From positions 22,138 through 86,137 of the forward strand of contig JAEUGW010000019.1 in the NCBI GenBank assembly GCA_016795565.1: DNA of 64,000 nucleotides, read 5' to 3'. Below are positions 26,118-34,468 of this stretch, piece by piece. The DNA comes from Opitutaceae bacterium. Lineage in GTDB: Bacteria > Verrucomicrobiota > Verrucomicrobiia > Opitutales > Opitutaceae. Below the pieces are notes generated by a model. The model ran no database searches. It had not been told where the DNA came from and saw only the letters and a list, made by a program, of their open reading frames with translations. The translations under genes and the position numbers were made by a program. Every line of letters begins with the position of its first letter. The stretch's first letter is position 1.

Positions 26118-27296
26118 ATGAAAACACCAAGCATCATTCCCTTATTCCTTGCTGTCATCCTGCTATCCGGCAGCTCGCTATTTGCCCAAAACGCCACCAT
26201 CGAAGACCGCCTCAACGCGCTGGAGCAGCGGGTGCAGGCCCTGGCCAAGGAGAACACCGACCTGAAGAAACAACTGGGTTGGAAGGAATCCACCCCGCCG
26301 GTGCTCGCCCAACCGGGCGGCAAGGAGACCAAGGTCACCGTGGGCGGCTTCCTGCAGGGGCAGGCCGAGTTTGGCCACGCCTCCGACACCCGGTGGAACG
26401 GGGTGAAGGACCGGTTCTTCTTCCGGCGCGCCCGCATCTATGTGGCGGGGAGTTTCGCGGAGGACTTTGATTTCAAGGCCGAGCTCGATCTCCAGGGCAA
26501 CACCCTCGGCGCCAGCACCGGCAATCTCGCCCGGGCGAACGAGATTTTCATCAACTGGCGCAAATACCCGGCCGCCAACCTGCGCTTCGGCCAGCTCAAG
26601 CCGGCCTTCGGCGCCGAGACCCTGCTGAGCGACACCAAGATGCTGACGATCGAGCGCTCGCTCGCCAGCGAGCGCCTGACCGACGGCCGGCAGCTGGCCG
26701 TGGGCGCGCTCGGTGATCTCTTCGGCAAGAAACTCAGCTATTACGCCGTGGTGGCGCAGGGCAACGGCTCCAACGTCAGCGCCAATGACAACAACAAGTT
26801 CCAGCAGTCGGCCCGCATTGTGTTCACGCCGATCTCAACCGCTCACGACAAGGTGGCACTGGGGGTGAACGGCCTGTGGACGATCGACACCGGCATTACC
26901 AAGAGTGACCTCGGGCTGGCCGGCAACCTGTTCACCGGGTCGCGCAGCATGTCCGGCCTTGATGCGCAGTGGACGCACGGCCCGCTCGAGCTGGGCGCCG
27001 AGTGGCTCCATGGCAGCTTCCGTCCGACGGGTGGCGCCTCATTCAAGGCCGAGGGCTGGCACGCGACGGCCGCCTATTTCCTCATCCCCGCGAAGCTTCA
27101 GGCCGTCTACCGCGAGGAGTCTTTCGACCCCAACACCGCGATGGGTGGCAACACCTTCCGCACCCACCTTTTCGGGCTCAACTACTACGTGAAGGGTGAC
27201 GACATCAAGTTCGGGCTCGATTACCTCGACGGCCATGTCCCCGGCTCGACGAACGATGGCAGCCGCGTGATCTCCCGGGTGCAGGTTATTTTCTGA
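26118..27296 (+). CDS. OprP/OprO-type porin
   Basis: A 392-residue outer-membrane porin of the phosphate-selective porin O and P family. The signal peptide MKTPSIIPLFLAVILLSGSS is followed by a coiled coil (residues about 25-55, DRLNALEQRVQALAKEN) that probably trimerises or anchors the porin to the cell wall. After a Pro-rich linker come strands such as VTVGGFLQGQAEFGHA, FFFRRARIYVAGSFAEDFDF and LRFGQLKPAFGAE, ending with the expected aromatic C-terminus VISRVQVIF. Family members pass phosphate, polyphosphate or other anions; in this phylum many homologues are of unknown selectivity. It stands apart from the peptide operon, 362 bases downstream, and may have its own promoter. Confidence 0.85.
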   Translation: MKTPSIIPLFLAVILLSGSSLFAQNATIEDRLNALEQRVQALAKENTDLKKQLGWKESTPPVLAQPGGKETKVTVGGFLQGQAEFGHASDTRWNGVKDRFFFRRARIYVAGSFAEDFDFKAELDLQGNTLGASTGNLARANEIFINWRKYPAANLRFGQLKPAFGAETLLSDTKMLTIERSLASERLTDGRQLAVGALGDLFGKKLSYYAVVAQGNGSNVSANDNNKFQQSARIVFTPISTAHDKVALGVNGLWTIDTGITKSDLGLAGNLFTGSRSMSGLDAQWTHGPLELGAEWLHGSFRPTGGASFKAEGWHATAAYFLIPAKLQAVYREESFDPNTAMGGNTFRTHLFGLNYYVKGDDIKFGLDYLDGHVPGSTNDGSRVISRVQVIF

Positions 27297-27343
27297 GCAT
27301 GGGAGATTCGATAATCTCAAGCTAAACTTCGGCCTGGTCCGGG

Positions 27344-27422
27344 TGTGGGAGTTTGCTGGCAGGCGATGATCCACCCATAAGGCTGGCAGGCATTTCAAAT
27401 CGTCTGCAAGCAGGCTCCTACA
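27344..27422. repeat. REP-like hairpin element
   Basis: Two 24-base arms, TGTGGGAGTTTGCTGGCAGG (27344 onward, ending GCGAT) and its inverted partner 27399-27422 ending GCAGGCTCCTACA, pair with only a few differences, mostly transitions. The loop is about 31 bases. It lies between the convergent porin gene and the TIM-barrel gene at 27489. It looks like a dispersed extragenic palindrome rather than a simple terminator, because no T-run follows. Confidence 0.65.
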
Positions 27423-27488
27423 ATAGATACTCGATTGGTCGCATGGTGGTTTGCTGAGCAAATGCCACGGAGCTTGCTTCGGGAATAT

Positions 27489-28334
27489 TTACTTCAGTCC
27501 CTTGATGTATTTCACGCTGAGCGGGATTTCCCGCAGGGGCTGCACGCCCTCGTCCTCGATGAAGTAGTGTTTCACGCCGGCCTTCTCGGCGGCGGCGAAG
27601 ACCGCGGGCCAGTCGACCTGGCCGTCGCCGACGATCACCTTGTCGGTTGGCGGCGCGCCGCCGGTATGGATGCCGAGGACCGCGCCCTTGCGGAGGTCCT
27701 TCACATGCATCAGGTGCCAGCGGCCGGAGTATTTCTTGAGCAGCGCCACCGGGTCCTGGCCGGGCAGGACAACCCAGAAGACGTCCATCTCGAAGACCAC
27801 GAGGTCGGGGTTGGTTTCGCGGGCGATGATATCGAACGGCGTGACGCCGTCCGCGGCGGCCTTGAACTCAAAGCCATGCGGATGGAAACCGAACTTCAGG
27901 CCGGCGGCCTGGCACGAGGCGCCCCAGGCGTTGAAATCCGCCGCCACGCGCTGGGCGTCCTGCGCGGTGAATCCCTGCGCCTGGTCAAAGGGCAGCCAGG
28001 GGACGATGACGTATTTCGCGCCGAGGGTCTTCGCGTCGGCGATGACCTGGGCGATATCTTTCGTGAGCGCCTCGTAGCTGGCGTGCACGGCGACGGCCCG
28101 GAGTTTGCGCGCCGCCAGTTCCCGGGCGAAGTCGGCGGTGCTGAGGTTGCCGGTGCCGGCGGTCTCGACCTCGGTGAAGCCGAAGCCCGCGGCGAGGTCG
28201 AGCGCCTTCGTGGTGCTCACCTTGGTGGTGTCGCGCAAGCTCCACAGCTGGAGGCCGAGGTGGTCGTGATAGCCCGCAGCGAAGGCGGGGAGGGCGGAGA
28301 CGAGCAGGGCAACAAAAAGGCGGAGAAGGCTCAT
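27489..28334 (-). CDS. Exported sugar phosphate isomerase/epimerase family protein
   Basis: A 281-residue TIM-barrel protein. The start at 28334 gives a signal peptide (MSLLRLFVALLVSALPAFAA); the longer frame runs into the repeat element upstream. The barrel begins YHDHLGLQLWSLRDTTKVST and contains TEVETAGTGNLS, metal-site candidates in FGFHPHGFEFKA (His and Glu), VFEMDVFWVVLPGQDP (Asp), HLMHVKDLRKGA (His) and HYFIEDEGVQP (Glu). Proteins of this type occur beside GMC dehydrogenases and may act on oxidised sugars in the periplasm. It is the last gene of the minus-strand set 32013 to 27489, separated from the GMC small subunit by a palindromic repeat. Confidence 0.85.
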   Translation of the reverse strand: MSLLRLFVALLVSALPAFAAGYHDHLGLQLWSLRDTTKVSTTKALDLAAGFGFTEVETAGTGNLSTADFARELAARKLRAVAVHASYEALTKDIAQVIADAKTLGAKYVIVPWLPFDQAQGFTAQDAQRVAADFNAWGASCQAAGLKFGFHPHGFEFKAAADGVTPFDIIARETNPDLVVFEMDVFWVVLPGQDPVALLKKYSGRWHLMHVKDLRKGAVLGIHTGGAPPTDKVIVGDGQVDWPAVFAAAEKAGVKHYFIEDEGVQPLREIPLSVKYIKGLK

Positions 28335-28358
28335 GGCGGGGTTGGGTAAAGTTAATTG

Positions 28359-28453
28359 GTCATCCTGAGCGAGGCGAAGGATCCAGCAGGATATTCGCAT
28401 CCGCTTTAAGCAATAAGGGTGCTTCTGGATTCTTCGCTGCGCTCAGAATGACA
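28359..28453. repeat. Dispersed palindromic repeat, copy 3 (CATTCTGA family)
   Basis: Left arm TCATCCTGAGCGAGGCGAAG and right arm TTCGCTGCGCTCAGAATGACA (28433-28453) are inverted copies. The inner left part (GGATCCAGCAGGATATTCGC) matches the reverse complement of copy 2, GGATCCAGTAGGATGTTCGC, so the whole 95-base unit is conserved. It lies between the GMC small-subunit gene and the TIM-barrel gene. Confidence 0.8.
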
Positions 28454-28465
28454 GGAATGGGGAGG

Positions 28466-29053
28466 TCAAACAAACCACTCGTCGCCCTTCTTGTAGGGCA
28501 CGTTGCCGTCGTAGCGTCCCGGCACCTCGAGGTAGCGCACGGCCTGGGTGGAGCCGATCTCGGACGAGAAGTAGCCGAGGATGGTCAGCTCGCGCGCGAC
28601 GCGGAACCAGTGGGGCGGCACCTCCTCGGCCGAGTTGTCGCTGTCGTTCTTGCGGCGGTTGGCGGCGGTGTATTTGCGCTGCTCGGCGTCGAGGGCGTTG
28701 AGGAAGGTCGTGCGGTTCTCCGCCTTACCGCCGACGAATTTTTCGCCATGGCGCGCCGCGTAATCGGCCGGCAGTTTGGCGAGGCCGGTCTTGAAGGCGG
28801 CCTGCGCCGTCGGCGTGTAGCAATCGGCGACCATCATGGCGATGAAGGCGCCGATGCCGACGGCCTTGGCCCCGGGAATCTTGGTGGCGGGGATGATGGT
28901 CTCGCCGATCTCGTCGAGCAGCGCGATGTCCGTGTCGGAGAAGTCGACCGGCGTCTGGAGGCCGAAGGATCTGGCCAGCAGGCGCGGGCCGACCACCGTG
29001 GCGCCCATCAGGATCGCCAGTTTGATCACCGCTTCGCGTCGGGTCAGGTTCAT
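28466..29053 (-). CDS. Gluconate 2-dehydrogenase subunit 3 family protein (second pair)
   Basis: A 195-residue small subunit. The N-terminus MNLTRREAVIKLAILMGATV has an RR pair before a hydrophobic stretch, a Tat-like signal. The mature part shows LLDEIGETIIPATKIPGAKA, the usual DE-IIP-T-PGA pattern, and a C-terminal FRVARELTILGYFSSEIG and QAVRYLEVPGRYDG. It would help export or electron transfer of the GMC subunit encoded 12 bases upstream (29066-30751). This copy preserves the A-x-x-GIGAF helix more strongly than the copy at 5699. The two are distant relatives, not recent duplicates. Confidence 0.88.
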   Translation of the reverse strand: MNLTRREAVIKLAILMGATVVGPRLLARSFGLQTPVDFSDTDIALLDEIGETIIPATKIPGAKAVGIGAFIAMMVADCYTPTAQAAFKTGLAKLPADYAARHGEKFVGGKAENRTTFLNALDAEQRKYTAANRRKNDSDNSAEEVPPHWFRVARELTILGYFSSEIGSTQAVRYLEVPGRYDGNVPYKKGDEWFV

Positions 29054-29065
29054 GGTGGGGGCGGG

Positions 29066-30751
29066 TCAGAGGTTCTGGCGCTTGAGCTCGTCGATCGCGA
29101 AGTTCGCGGCGCGGGCGGTGAGGGCCATGTAGGTGAGGGAGGGGTTCACGGCGGCGGAGGAGGTCATGCACGCGCCGTCGGTCACGAAGACGTTCGGGGC
29201 GTCCCACACCTGGTTGTGGCCGTTGAGCACGGAGGTCCGCGGGTCGCGGCCCATGCGGGCGGTGCCCATCTCGTGGATGCCGCGGCCGAAGGTGTAGCCC
29301 GAGTCGTTGCGGCGGACGCGCTTCGCGCCGCCGGCCTCGAGGATCTCGACGGCATCGTTGCCCATGTCGACGCGCATCTTGCGCTCGTTGTCCTTGAGTT
29401 CGCAGTCGATGGCTAGGACCGGCAGGCCCCACTTGTCCTGTTTGGTCCGGTCGAGGCTGATGCGGTTGGAGTGGTCGGGCAGGATCTCGCCGAAGGCGCT
29501 CATGCCGATGGTCCACTGGCCCGGCCCGCATAGCTCCTCCTTGAGGGCGGCCCCGACACCGAGTTCGGCGATGTCGCGGCTCCAACCTTGGCGACTGGCG
29601 GCACCCTGGTAGCCGAAGCCACGGAGGTAGTTGCGTGGCGCATCGCCCGGGAGGTTGCGATAACGCGGGATGTAGTAACCCGTCGCGCGGCGGCCGAAGG
29701 TCACGCGGTCCTCGAAGCCCTCCACGACGCCGCTGGCGCCGACGCGGAAGTGGTGGTCCATCGCGTTGTGGCCGAGCTCGCCGCTGCTGCTGCCAAGGCC
29801 GCCCGGCCAGACGTCCGTGGCGGAGTTCATCAGCAACCAGGTCGAGTTGAACGCCGAGGCGCACACGAACACGATCTTTGCGCCGAACTCGTAGGTCTGC
29901 TTCGTCTCGGCGTCGAGGACCTCGACGCCGCGGGCCCGCTTCGCGTCCTTGTCGTAGAGGAGGCGGGTGACGATGGAGAAGGGGCGGAGCGTGAGGTTGC
30001 CGGTCGCGACGGCGGCGGGGAGGGTCGACGACTGTGTGCTGAAATACGCGCCGAACGGGCAGCCGAGCCAGCACTTGGCGCGGTATTGGCAGTTCACCCG
30101 GCTTTGGAGCGGCTCGGTGATGTTGGCGACGCGGCCGATGATGAGGCGGCGCGTGTCCTTGAAGTGCGCCTTGATGCGCGCGGCGACGTGCTGCTCCACG
30201 CAGTTCAACTCCATTGCCGGCATGAACTGGCCGTCGGGGAGCTGCGGGAGGTTTTCCTTCGAGCCGCTGATGCCGGCGAAGCGCTCGACGTGATCATACC
30301 ACGGCGCGATGTCCTGGTAACGGATGGGCCAGTCCACCGCGATGCCCTCCCGGGCGTTGGCCTCGAAATCGATGTCGCTGTGGCGGTAGCTCTGGCGGCC
30401 CCACATGAGCGAGCGGCCGCCGACGTGGTAGCCGCGGAACCAGTCGAAGGGTTTCGTCTCGACGTAGGGGTGCTCGGCCTCGTTGCACCACCAGTCGCGG
30501 TTCTCCTCGTTGAGGATGTAGTCGCGGCGCTGCACCGGGTGCGCCTGCTGGTCGGCGATGGTGTCGCGGCCGCGGTGCGGAACCTCCCACGGGCCCTTGA
30601 GGGCGTTCACATAGTCCTTGATGTGTTCGATGTTCTGGCCGCGCTCGAGCAGGAGGACCTTGAGGCCCTTTTCGGTCAGTTCCTTGGCGGCCCAGCCGCC
30701 GCTGATGCCGGAGCCGACAACGATCGCGTCAAATTGGGAGGCAACAGCCAT
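29066..30751 (-). CDS. GMC family FAD-dependent oxidoreductase (second pair)
   Basis: A 561-residue flavoprotein dehydrogenase. The start at 30751 opens directly on the FAD-binding strand (FDAIVVGSGISGGWAAKELT); a longer open frame to 31567 crosses the next gene and is rejected. Further marks are VLLLERGQNIEH, GGRSLMWGRQSYRHSDIDF, CWLGCPFGAYFSTQSSTLP with paired Cys, an active-site His in GIHEMGTARMGRDP and NPSLTYMALTARA near the end. Such enzymes oxidise sugar or glycoside hydroxyls and pass electrons through the small subunit to the respiratory chain. The operon order is MFS symporter, GMC subunit, small subunit, TIM-barrel protein, which suggests uptake and oxidation of one sugar-like compound. 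Confidence 0.9.
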   Translation of the reverse strand: MAVASQFDAIVVGSGISGGWAAKELTEKGLKVLLLERGQNIEHIKDYVNALKGPWEVPHRGRDTIADQQAHPVQRRDYILNEENRDWWCNEAEHPYVETKPFDWFRGYHVGGRSLMWGRQSYRHSDIDFEANAREGIAVDWPIRYQDIAPWYDHVERFAGISGSKENLPQLPDGQFMPAMELNCVEQHVAARIKAHFKDTRRLIIGRVANITEPLQSRVNCQYRAKCWLGCPFGAYFSTQSSTLPAAVATGNLTLRPFSIVTRLLYDKDAKRARGVEVLDAETKQTYEFGAKIVFVCASAFNSTWLLMNSATDVWPGGLGSSSGELGHNAMDHHFRVGASGVVEGFEDRVTFGRRATGYYIPRYRNLPGDAPRNYLRGFGYQGAASRQGWSRDIAELGVGAALKEELCGPGQWTIGMSAFGEILPDHSNRISLDRTKQDKWGLPVLAIDCELKDNERKMRVDMGNDAVEILEAGGAKRVRRNDSGYTFGRGIHEMGTARMGRDPRTSVLNGHNQVWDAPNVFVTDGACMTSSAAVNPSLTYMALTARAANFAIDELKRQNL

Positions 30752-30768
30752 GGATTGAAGACGGGGGA

Positions 30769-32013
30769 TTAGTGGGACGCGACGCGGGGTGCGCCGAGGT
30801 CCGCCGGGGGCTTGAAGCCGACGAGCAGGATGATCGCGGCGACGACCGCCAGTCCGGCGGGCACCAGCATGAGCTGCTGGTAGTTGACGACGCCGTCGTG
30901 CGTGAGACGCGACTGGAGCGGGATGAAGAGCCACTTGGCGGCGAGGTCGCCGAGGCCGAGCACGAGGAGGTTGAAGAGACCCTGCGCGCTGGTGCGGACG
31001 TCGTTGGGGAAGGCCACGTCGATGAAGATGTAGAGCGTGGCGAAGAAGAAGGCGTAGCAGATGCCGTGGAGCAGCTGCACGGCCACGACGGCGGCGACGT
31101 GTTCGCTGGCGAAGGCGAAGACGAGGAACCGTGCCGCGTGGCCGAGGATGCCGAGGACCATCGTCCAGCGCCAGCCGAGGCGCTTGAGGAAGAAGCCGAG
31201 GCCGGCCATCGTGACGATTTCGGCCACCTGGCCGATGCTCATCACCGGCATGATGTTCTCGGGCTTGATCCCGGCGTGGCCGAGGAAGCCGCCGGCGAGC
31301 AGGAAGTAGCCGTTGTGGATCGTCGAGTCGATGAAGGTGACGATGAAGAGCACGAGCAGGAAGGGTTTGCCCAGCAGCACGCCGAAGGCCTCGCGCCAGG
31401 CCAGTTTCTCCGTGCCGCCGCCGGCGGGCTTGGGGGGCGTATGCGGCAGGGTGAGGCTGAAGGCCGCGAGCGCCAGCGAGGCGCCGCCCGCGACCCAGAA
31501 GATGTAGCCAAGCGCGTGCTGCAGCTCGGCCCCGCTCACACCCTTCAGCACGAAATACAGCGGCCACGAGGCGAGGATCCAGCCGATGGTGCCGCCCATG
31601 CGCACGCGGCCGAACTCGGCCTGCGCGTCCTTCAGGTGCGAGAACACCAGGCTGTTCGCGACCGAGATGGTCGGCACGTAGCAGATCGAGTGGATGAGCA
31701 TCAGCGTGAAGAACACCGTGAAATCCTTCGTGAAGAACAGGCCGATCATCGCCAGGCCGCCGATGAGGTGGCTGCCGGCCATGAATTTCTCGGCCGCGAA
31801 GGTGCGATCGACGAACTGGTTGCCGGCGAAGATGGCGAGAAGGGAGGCGATCGCAAAAGTGCTGCCAATGAGCGCGATCTGGGTGCCCGTGAAACCGAGC
31901 CCCTCCATGTAGCCCCAGATCAGGGGCAGCCAGGCGCCCCAGATGAAGAACTCGAGGAGCATCATCACGAAGAGGCGGGTCGCGACGAAACGGGACGGAG
32001 CGGCAGTAGTCAT
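30769..32013 (-). CDS. MFS symporter, nucleoside/H+ symporter-like family
   Basis: A 414-residue carrier with twelve predicted membrane helices. The N-terminus (RLFVMMLLEFFIWGAWLPL) and first loops (GTQIALIGSTFAIASLLAIF, GNQFVDRTFAAEKFMAGSHL) follow the NupG/XapB nucleoside symporter pattern, as does YVPTISVANSLVFSHL. In this phylum, proteins of the family often sit beside sugar dehydrogenases and may carry sugars or glycosides instead of nucleosides. It is the first gene of the minus-strand set, 17 bases before the GMC gene. About 425 bases up to 32438 separate it from ribB; that gap holds a tRNA with its promoter and terminator. The true substrate is open. Confidence 0.85.
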   Translation of the reverse strand: MTTAAPSRFVATRLFVMMLLEFFIWGAWLPLIWGYMEGLGFTGTQIALIGSTFAIASLLAIFAGNQFVDRTFAAEKFMAGSHLIGGLAMIGLFFTKDFTVFFTLMLIHSICYVPTISVANSLVFSHLKDAQAEFGRVRMGGTIGWILASWPLYFVLKGVSGAELQHALGYIFWVAGGASLALAAFSLTLPHTPPKPAGGGTEKLAWREAFGVLLGKPFLLVLFIVTFIDSTIHNGYFLLAGGFLGHAGIKPENIMPVMSIGQVAEIVTMAGLGFFLKRLGWRWTMVLGILGHAARFLVFAFASEHVAAVVAVQLLHGICYAFFFATLYIFIDVAFPNDVRTSAQGLFNLLVLGLGDLAAKWLFIPLQSRLTHDGVVNYQQLMLVPAGLAVVAAIILLVGFKPPADLGAPRVASH

Positions 32014-32168
32014 GGGGGTGGAAATGCGGCTGGCGGGATGCGAAGAAGCGACTTCGCCGGGGTGACTTTACTCACCACAGGGTCAGGCGCTTGTCGAGGC
32101 AACCTGTGCAATTGAGGGCGGCTAAATTTAACTGCACCGTTAAGCTCAATCGCGGCGAAAAAGCCCGC

Positions 32169-32197
32169 TTGACAGTGTCGCAGGCGTGGACACTTAT
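32169..32197 (+). promoter_or_regulatory. Candidate promoter of the initiator tRNA
   Basis: A perfect TTGACA (32169-32174) is followed 17 bases later by ACTTAT (32192-32197), a weak -10. Transcription would begin a few bases before the tRNA at 32212. The -35 fit and the position are good; the -10 match is only three of six. Confidence 0.45.
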
Positions 32198-32211
32198 GCC
32201 CCTCCCTTTGA

Positions 32212-32288
<77 letters not shown>

Positions 32289-32293
32289 ATTTG

Positions 32294-32323
32294 AAGCCCT
32301 CCCACTGCTCGGGAGGGCTTTTT
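32294..32323 (+). terminator. Rho-independent terminator after the tRNA
   Basis: The stem AAGCCCTCCC (32294-32303) pairs perfectly with GGGAGGGCTT (32311-32320) across a 7-base loop. A run of five T follows (32319-32323). It lies six bases after the tRNA end. Confidence 0.93.
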
Positions 32324-32438
32324 GTTGAGTGAGTTGCGCGACTCCGAATTGCCCGGTTCGAGAACATGCAACTGACTGATGGTTCGGAGCCAAGATTTGA
32401 CAGGTCCGGGGCGGTTGCAAAGCTTGTCGGCTCCCATC

Positions 32439-33536
32439 ATGCCCACCGCCACGCCTTTTGACTCCATTGACACCGCGATCCAGACGATCGCGGCGGGCGG
32501 GGTGATTGTCGTGACGGACGACGAGGGGCGCGAGAACGAGGGTGATCTGGTCATGGCGGCCGAAAAGGCGTCGCCGGAACTGGTCAACATGATGATCCGC
32601 CATGCCCGCGGCCTGATCTGCGTGCCCATGGCCGAACCGCAATTGAAGCGGCTGGGGATCAACCCCATGGTGCAGCAGAACCGCGAGGCGCACCGCACGG
32701 CCTTCACCGTGTCGGTGGATGCCGCGGAGGGCATCACGACCGGCATCAGCGCCTTTGACCGCGCGCGCACCATCCGGTTGCTGGCCGATCCGGCGACCCG
32801 TTCGGACGAGTTGGTGCAGCCCGGGCACGTCTTCCCCCTGTGCGCCCGCGCGGGCGGGGTGCTGGAGCGCGCCGGCCACACCGAGGCGGCGGTGGACTTC
32901 GCCGCGCTGGCCGGCCTGAGGCCGGCGGCGGTGATCTGTGAGATTCTGAACGAGGACGGCACGATGGCCCGGCTGCCCGAGCTGATCGAGTTCAAGCAGC
33001 GGCACCGGTTGCCACTCGTCTCCATCGCGCAGCTCATCGAATACCGGCACCGGCGCGAGCAACTCGTCGAGCAGGTGGCGGCACGCCCGTTTGCCTCGGA
33101 GTATGGCGAGTTTCAGCTGCACATTTTCCGGAGCAAGGTGGATGGGCGGCACCACCTCGCGTTCACCAAGGGAGTCCTCGACGCGGCACCCACGCTGGTG
33201 CGCGTGCATACCGAGAACCTCCTGAGCGACGTGTTTCACGCCAAGGACATGGGCAGCCATCGCTCGCTGCTGGCCTCGCTGGAGCGGGTGGCCCAGGCCG
33301 GACACGGCGTCATCCTCTACATGGAGCAGACCGGCCGGATGCAGGAGGCGCTTTTGAGCGCCGACCAGCCGGCCCCGGGCGGGGCGGCTCCGGCCAACCT
33401 GCGCGACTACGGCACCGGCGCCCAGATCCTGACGGCGCTGGGCTTGAAGAAAATCCGGCTGCTGCAACACTCGCCCCGCCGCGTGGTCGGCCTCGACGGC
33501 TACGGGCTGGAGATCGTGGAGCAGATTCACGTATGA
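32439..33536 (+). CDS. ribB: 3,4-dihydroxy-2-butanone-4-phosphate synthase with a degenerate GTP cyclohydrolase II domain (RibBX type)
   Basis: A 365-residue riboflavin-pathway protein. Residues about 1-205 form an intact DHBP synthase, making the four-carbon unit from ribulose 5-phosphate: DDEGRENEGDLVMAAE (acidic loop), RHARGLICVPM, HRTAFTVSVDA, PGHVFPLCAR, and RAGHTEAAVDFA followed by CEILNEDGTMARL. Residues about 206-365 resemble GTP cyclohydrolase II, but the three zinc-binding Cys are gone: RVHTENLLSDVF replaces the usual S-E-C-L-TGD, and KDMGSHRS stands where RCDCG is expected. The segment after EQTGRMQEALL is also shortened. The second half is therefore probably not catalytic, and a separate cyclohydrolase is expected elsewhere. 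The stop overlaps the ribH start. Confidence 0.9.
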   Translation: MPTATPFDSIDTAIQTIAAGGVIVVTDDEGRENEGDLVMAAEKASPELVNMMIRHARGLICVPMAEPQLKRLGINPMVQQNREAHRTAFTVSVDAAEGITTGISAFDRARTIRLLADPATRSDELVQPGHVFPLCARAGGVLERAGHTEAAVDFAALAGLRPAAVICEILNEDGTMARLPELIEFKQRHRLPLVSIAQLIEYRHRREQLVEQVAARPFASEYGEFQLHIFRSKVDGRHHLAFTKGVLDAAPTLVRVHTENLLSDVFHAKDMGSHRSLLASLERVAQAGHGVILYMEQTGRMQEALLSADQPAPGGAAPANLRDYGTGAQILTALGLKKIRLLQHSPRRVVGLDGYGLEIVEQIHV

Positions 33537-34012
33537 GCCTCGCCGCCCCCCAGGACAACGCCGTCAACGGTGCCGCCTTTTCCGTCGGCATCGCGGCGGC
33601 GTGTTTCAATCCCGTGCTGGTGGATGCTCTGCTGGTGCGCACGCGCGCCGTGCTGGCCGCCGCCGGCGTGAAGGAGAAGCGCATCACCGTCGTCCGCGTG
33701 CCGGGTTCGCACGAGCTGCCCGTCGCCGCCCGGTGGCTGGCGCAGGGCGGGAAACGGGACGTGGTCATCGCGCTCGGCGTGCTGATCGGCGGGGACACCA
33801 ACCATCACGAGATGGTCGGCCAGAGCGCGTCGCAGGCTTTTCAACAAGTGGCGCTCGCCACCGGCATCCCCGTCATCAACGGTGTGATCGTGGCGGACAA
33901 CCTGAAACAGGCGCAGGCGCGATGCACCGGCCGGATCAACCGGGGGGCGGAGTTCGCGCGCGCCGCGCTGGAGATGGCCGCCCTCAGGCGCACCATCGGA
34001 GGCCAATCATGA
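33533..34012 (+). CDS. ribH: 6,7-dimethyl-8-ribityllumazine synthase
   Basis: A 159-residue enzyme that condenses DHBP with the ribityl-diaminopyrimidine in the next-to-last step of riboflavin synthesis. Family marks are FSVGIAAACFNPVLVDALL, VVRVPGSHELPVAARWLA (commonly PGAFELP), VIALGVLIGGDTNHHEMVGQ with the catalytic His, and PVINGVIVADNLKQAQARC. The C-terminal GRINRGAEFARAALEMA helix is typical. The start overlaps the ribB stop and the stop overlaps the nusB start (both ATGA), so the three genes are translationally coupled. The ribH-nusB pair is a widespread arrangement. Confidence 0.95.
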   Translation: MSLAAPQDNAVNGAAFSVGIAAACFNPVLVDALLVRTRAVLAAAGVKEKRITVVRVPGSHELPVAARWLAQGGKRDVVIALGVLIGGDTNHHEMVGQSASQAFQQVALATGIPVINGVIVADNLKQAQARCTGRINRGAEFARAALEMAALRRTIGGQS

Positions 34013-34455
34013 GCAGCCAGTTCACCCAACGCCGGGAGTGCCGCGCGGCGGCCTTCCAATATCTTTACGCCTGGAGCGTCAACCAGCCGTCCAGCATGAG
34101 CGCGGACCTGGACCTGTTCTTCCAGCACCTTGAGCACCCGCGCGACCACTACGCCTTCGCCGAGGAGCTGATCCACGGGACCATCGAGCATGTCGCGGAA
34201 ATCGACTCCCACATCAAGTCACTGGCGCACAACTGGGAGTTCGACCGCGTGGCCAAGATCGACCTCGCCATTCTCCGGCTGGCAATGTTCGAGATGCTGC
34301 ACCGGAAGGACATCCCGCCCGTCGTCTCGATCAACGAGGCCATTGATCTCAGCAAGCAGTTTTCCACCGTGGACGCGAAGCGCTTCATCAACGGCATCCT
34401 CGACCGGATGAAGGACAAGCTCGGCCGCGACTCGCGGAAGCCGGCCACGGAATAA
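34009..34455 (+). CDS. nusB: Transcription antitermination factor NusB
   Basis: A 148-residue all-helical RNA-binding protein that joins NusE and boxA RNA to prevent early termination in rRNA operons. It begins FTQRRECRAAAFQYLYAWSV, the normal NusB Arg-rich helix and Ala-aromatic pattern. It continues with DHYAFAEELIHGTIEHVAEI and ends with the strongest family block: RVAKIDLAILRLAMFEML, PPVVSINEAIDLSKQFS, and KRFINGILDRM. The start ATG at 34009 overlaps the ribH stop; a longer open frame to 33601 lies inside ribH and is rejected. The stop at 34455 is 13 bases before the inverted repeat that bounds the GxxExxY cassette. Confidence 0.95.
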   Translation: MSSQFTQRRECRAAAFQYLYAWSVNQPSSMSADLDLFFQHLEHPRDHYAFAEELIHGTIEHVAEIDSHIKSLAHNWEFDRVAKIDLAILRLAMFEMLHRKDIPPVVSINEAIDLSKQFSTVDAKRFINGILDRMKDKLGRDSRKPATE

Positions 34456-34468
34456 TGCGGAGAGTGTA

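Noticed and set aside
30772..32115. A plus-strand frame of 447 codons with acidic His/Glu-rich composition
   Set aside because: It is antisense to the MFS symporter, whose helices and family motifs are clear. The acidic composition is the mirror of membrane-helix codons.
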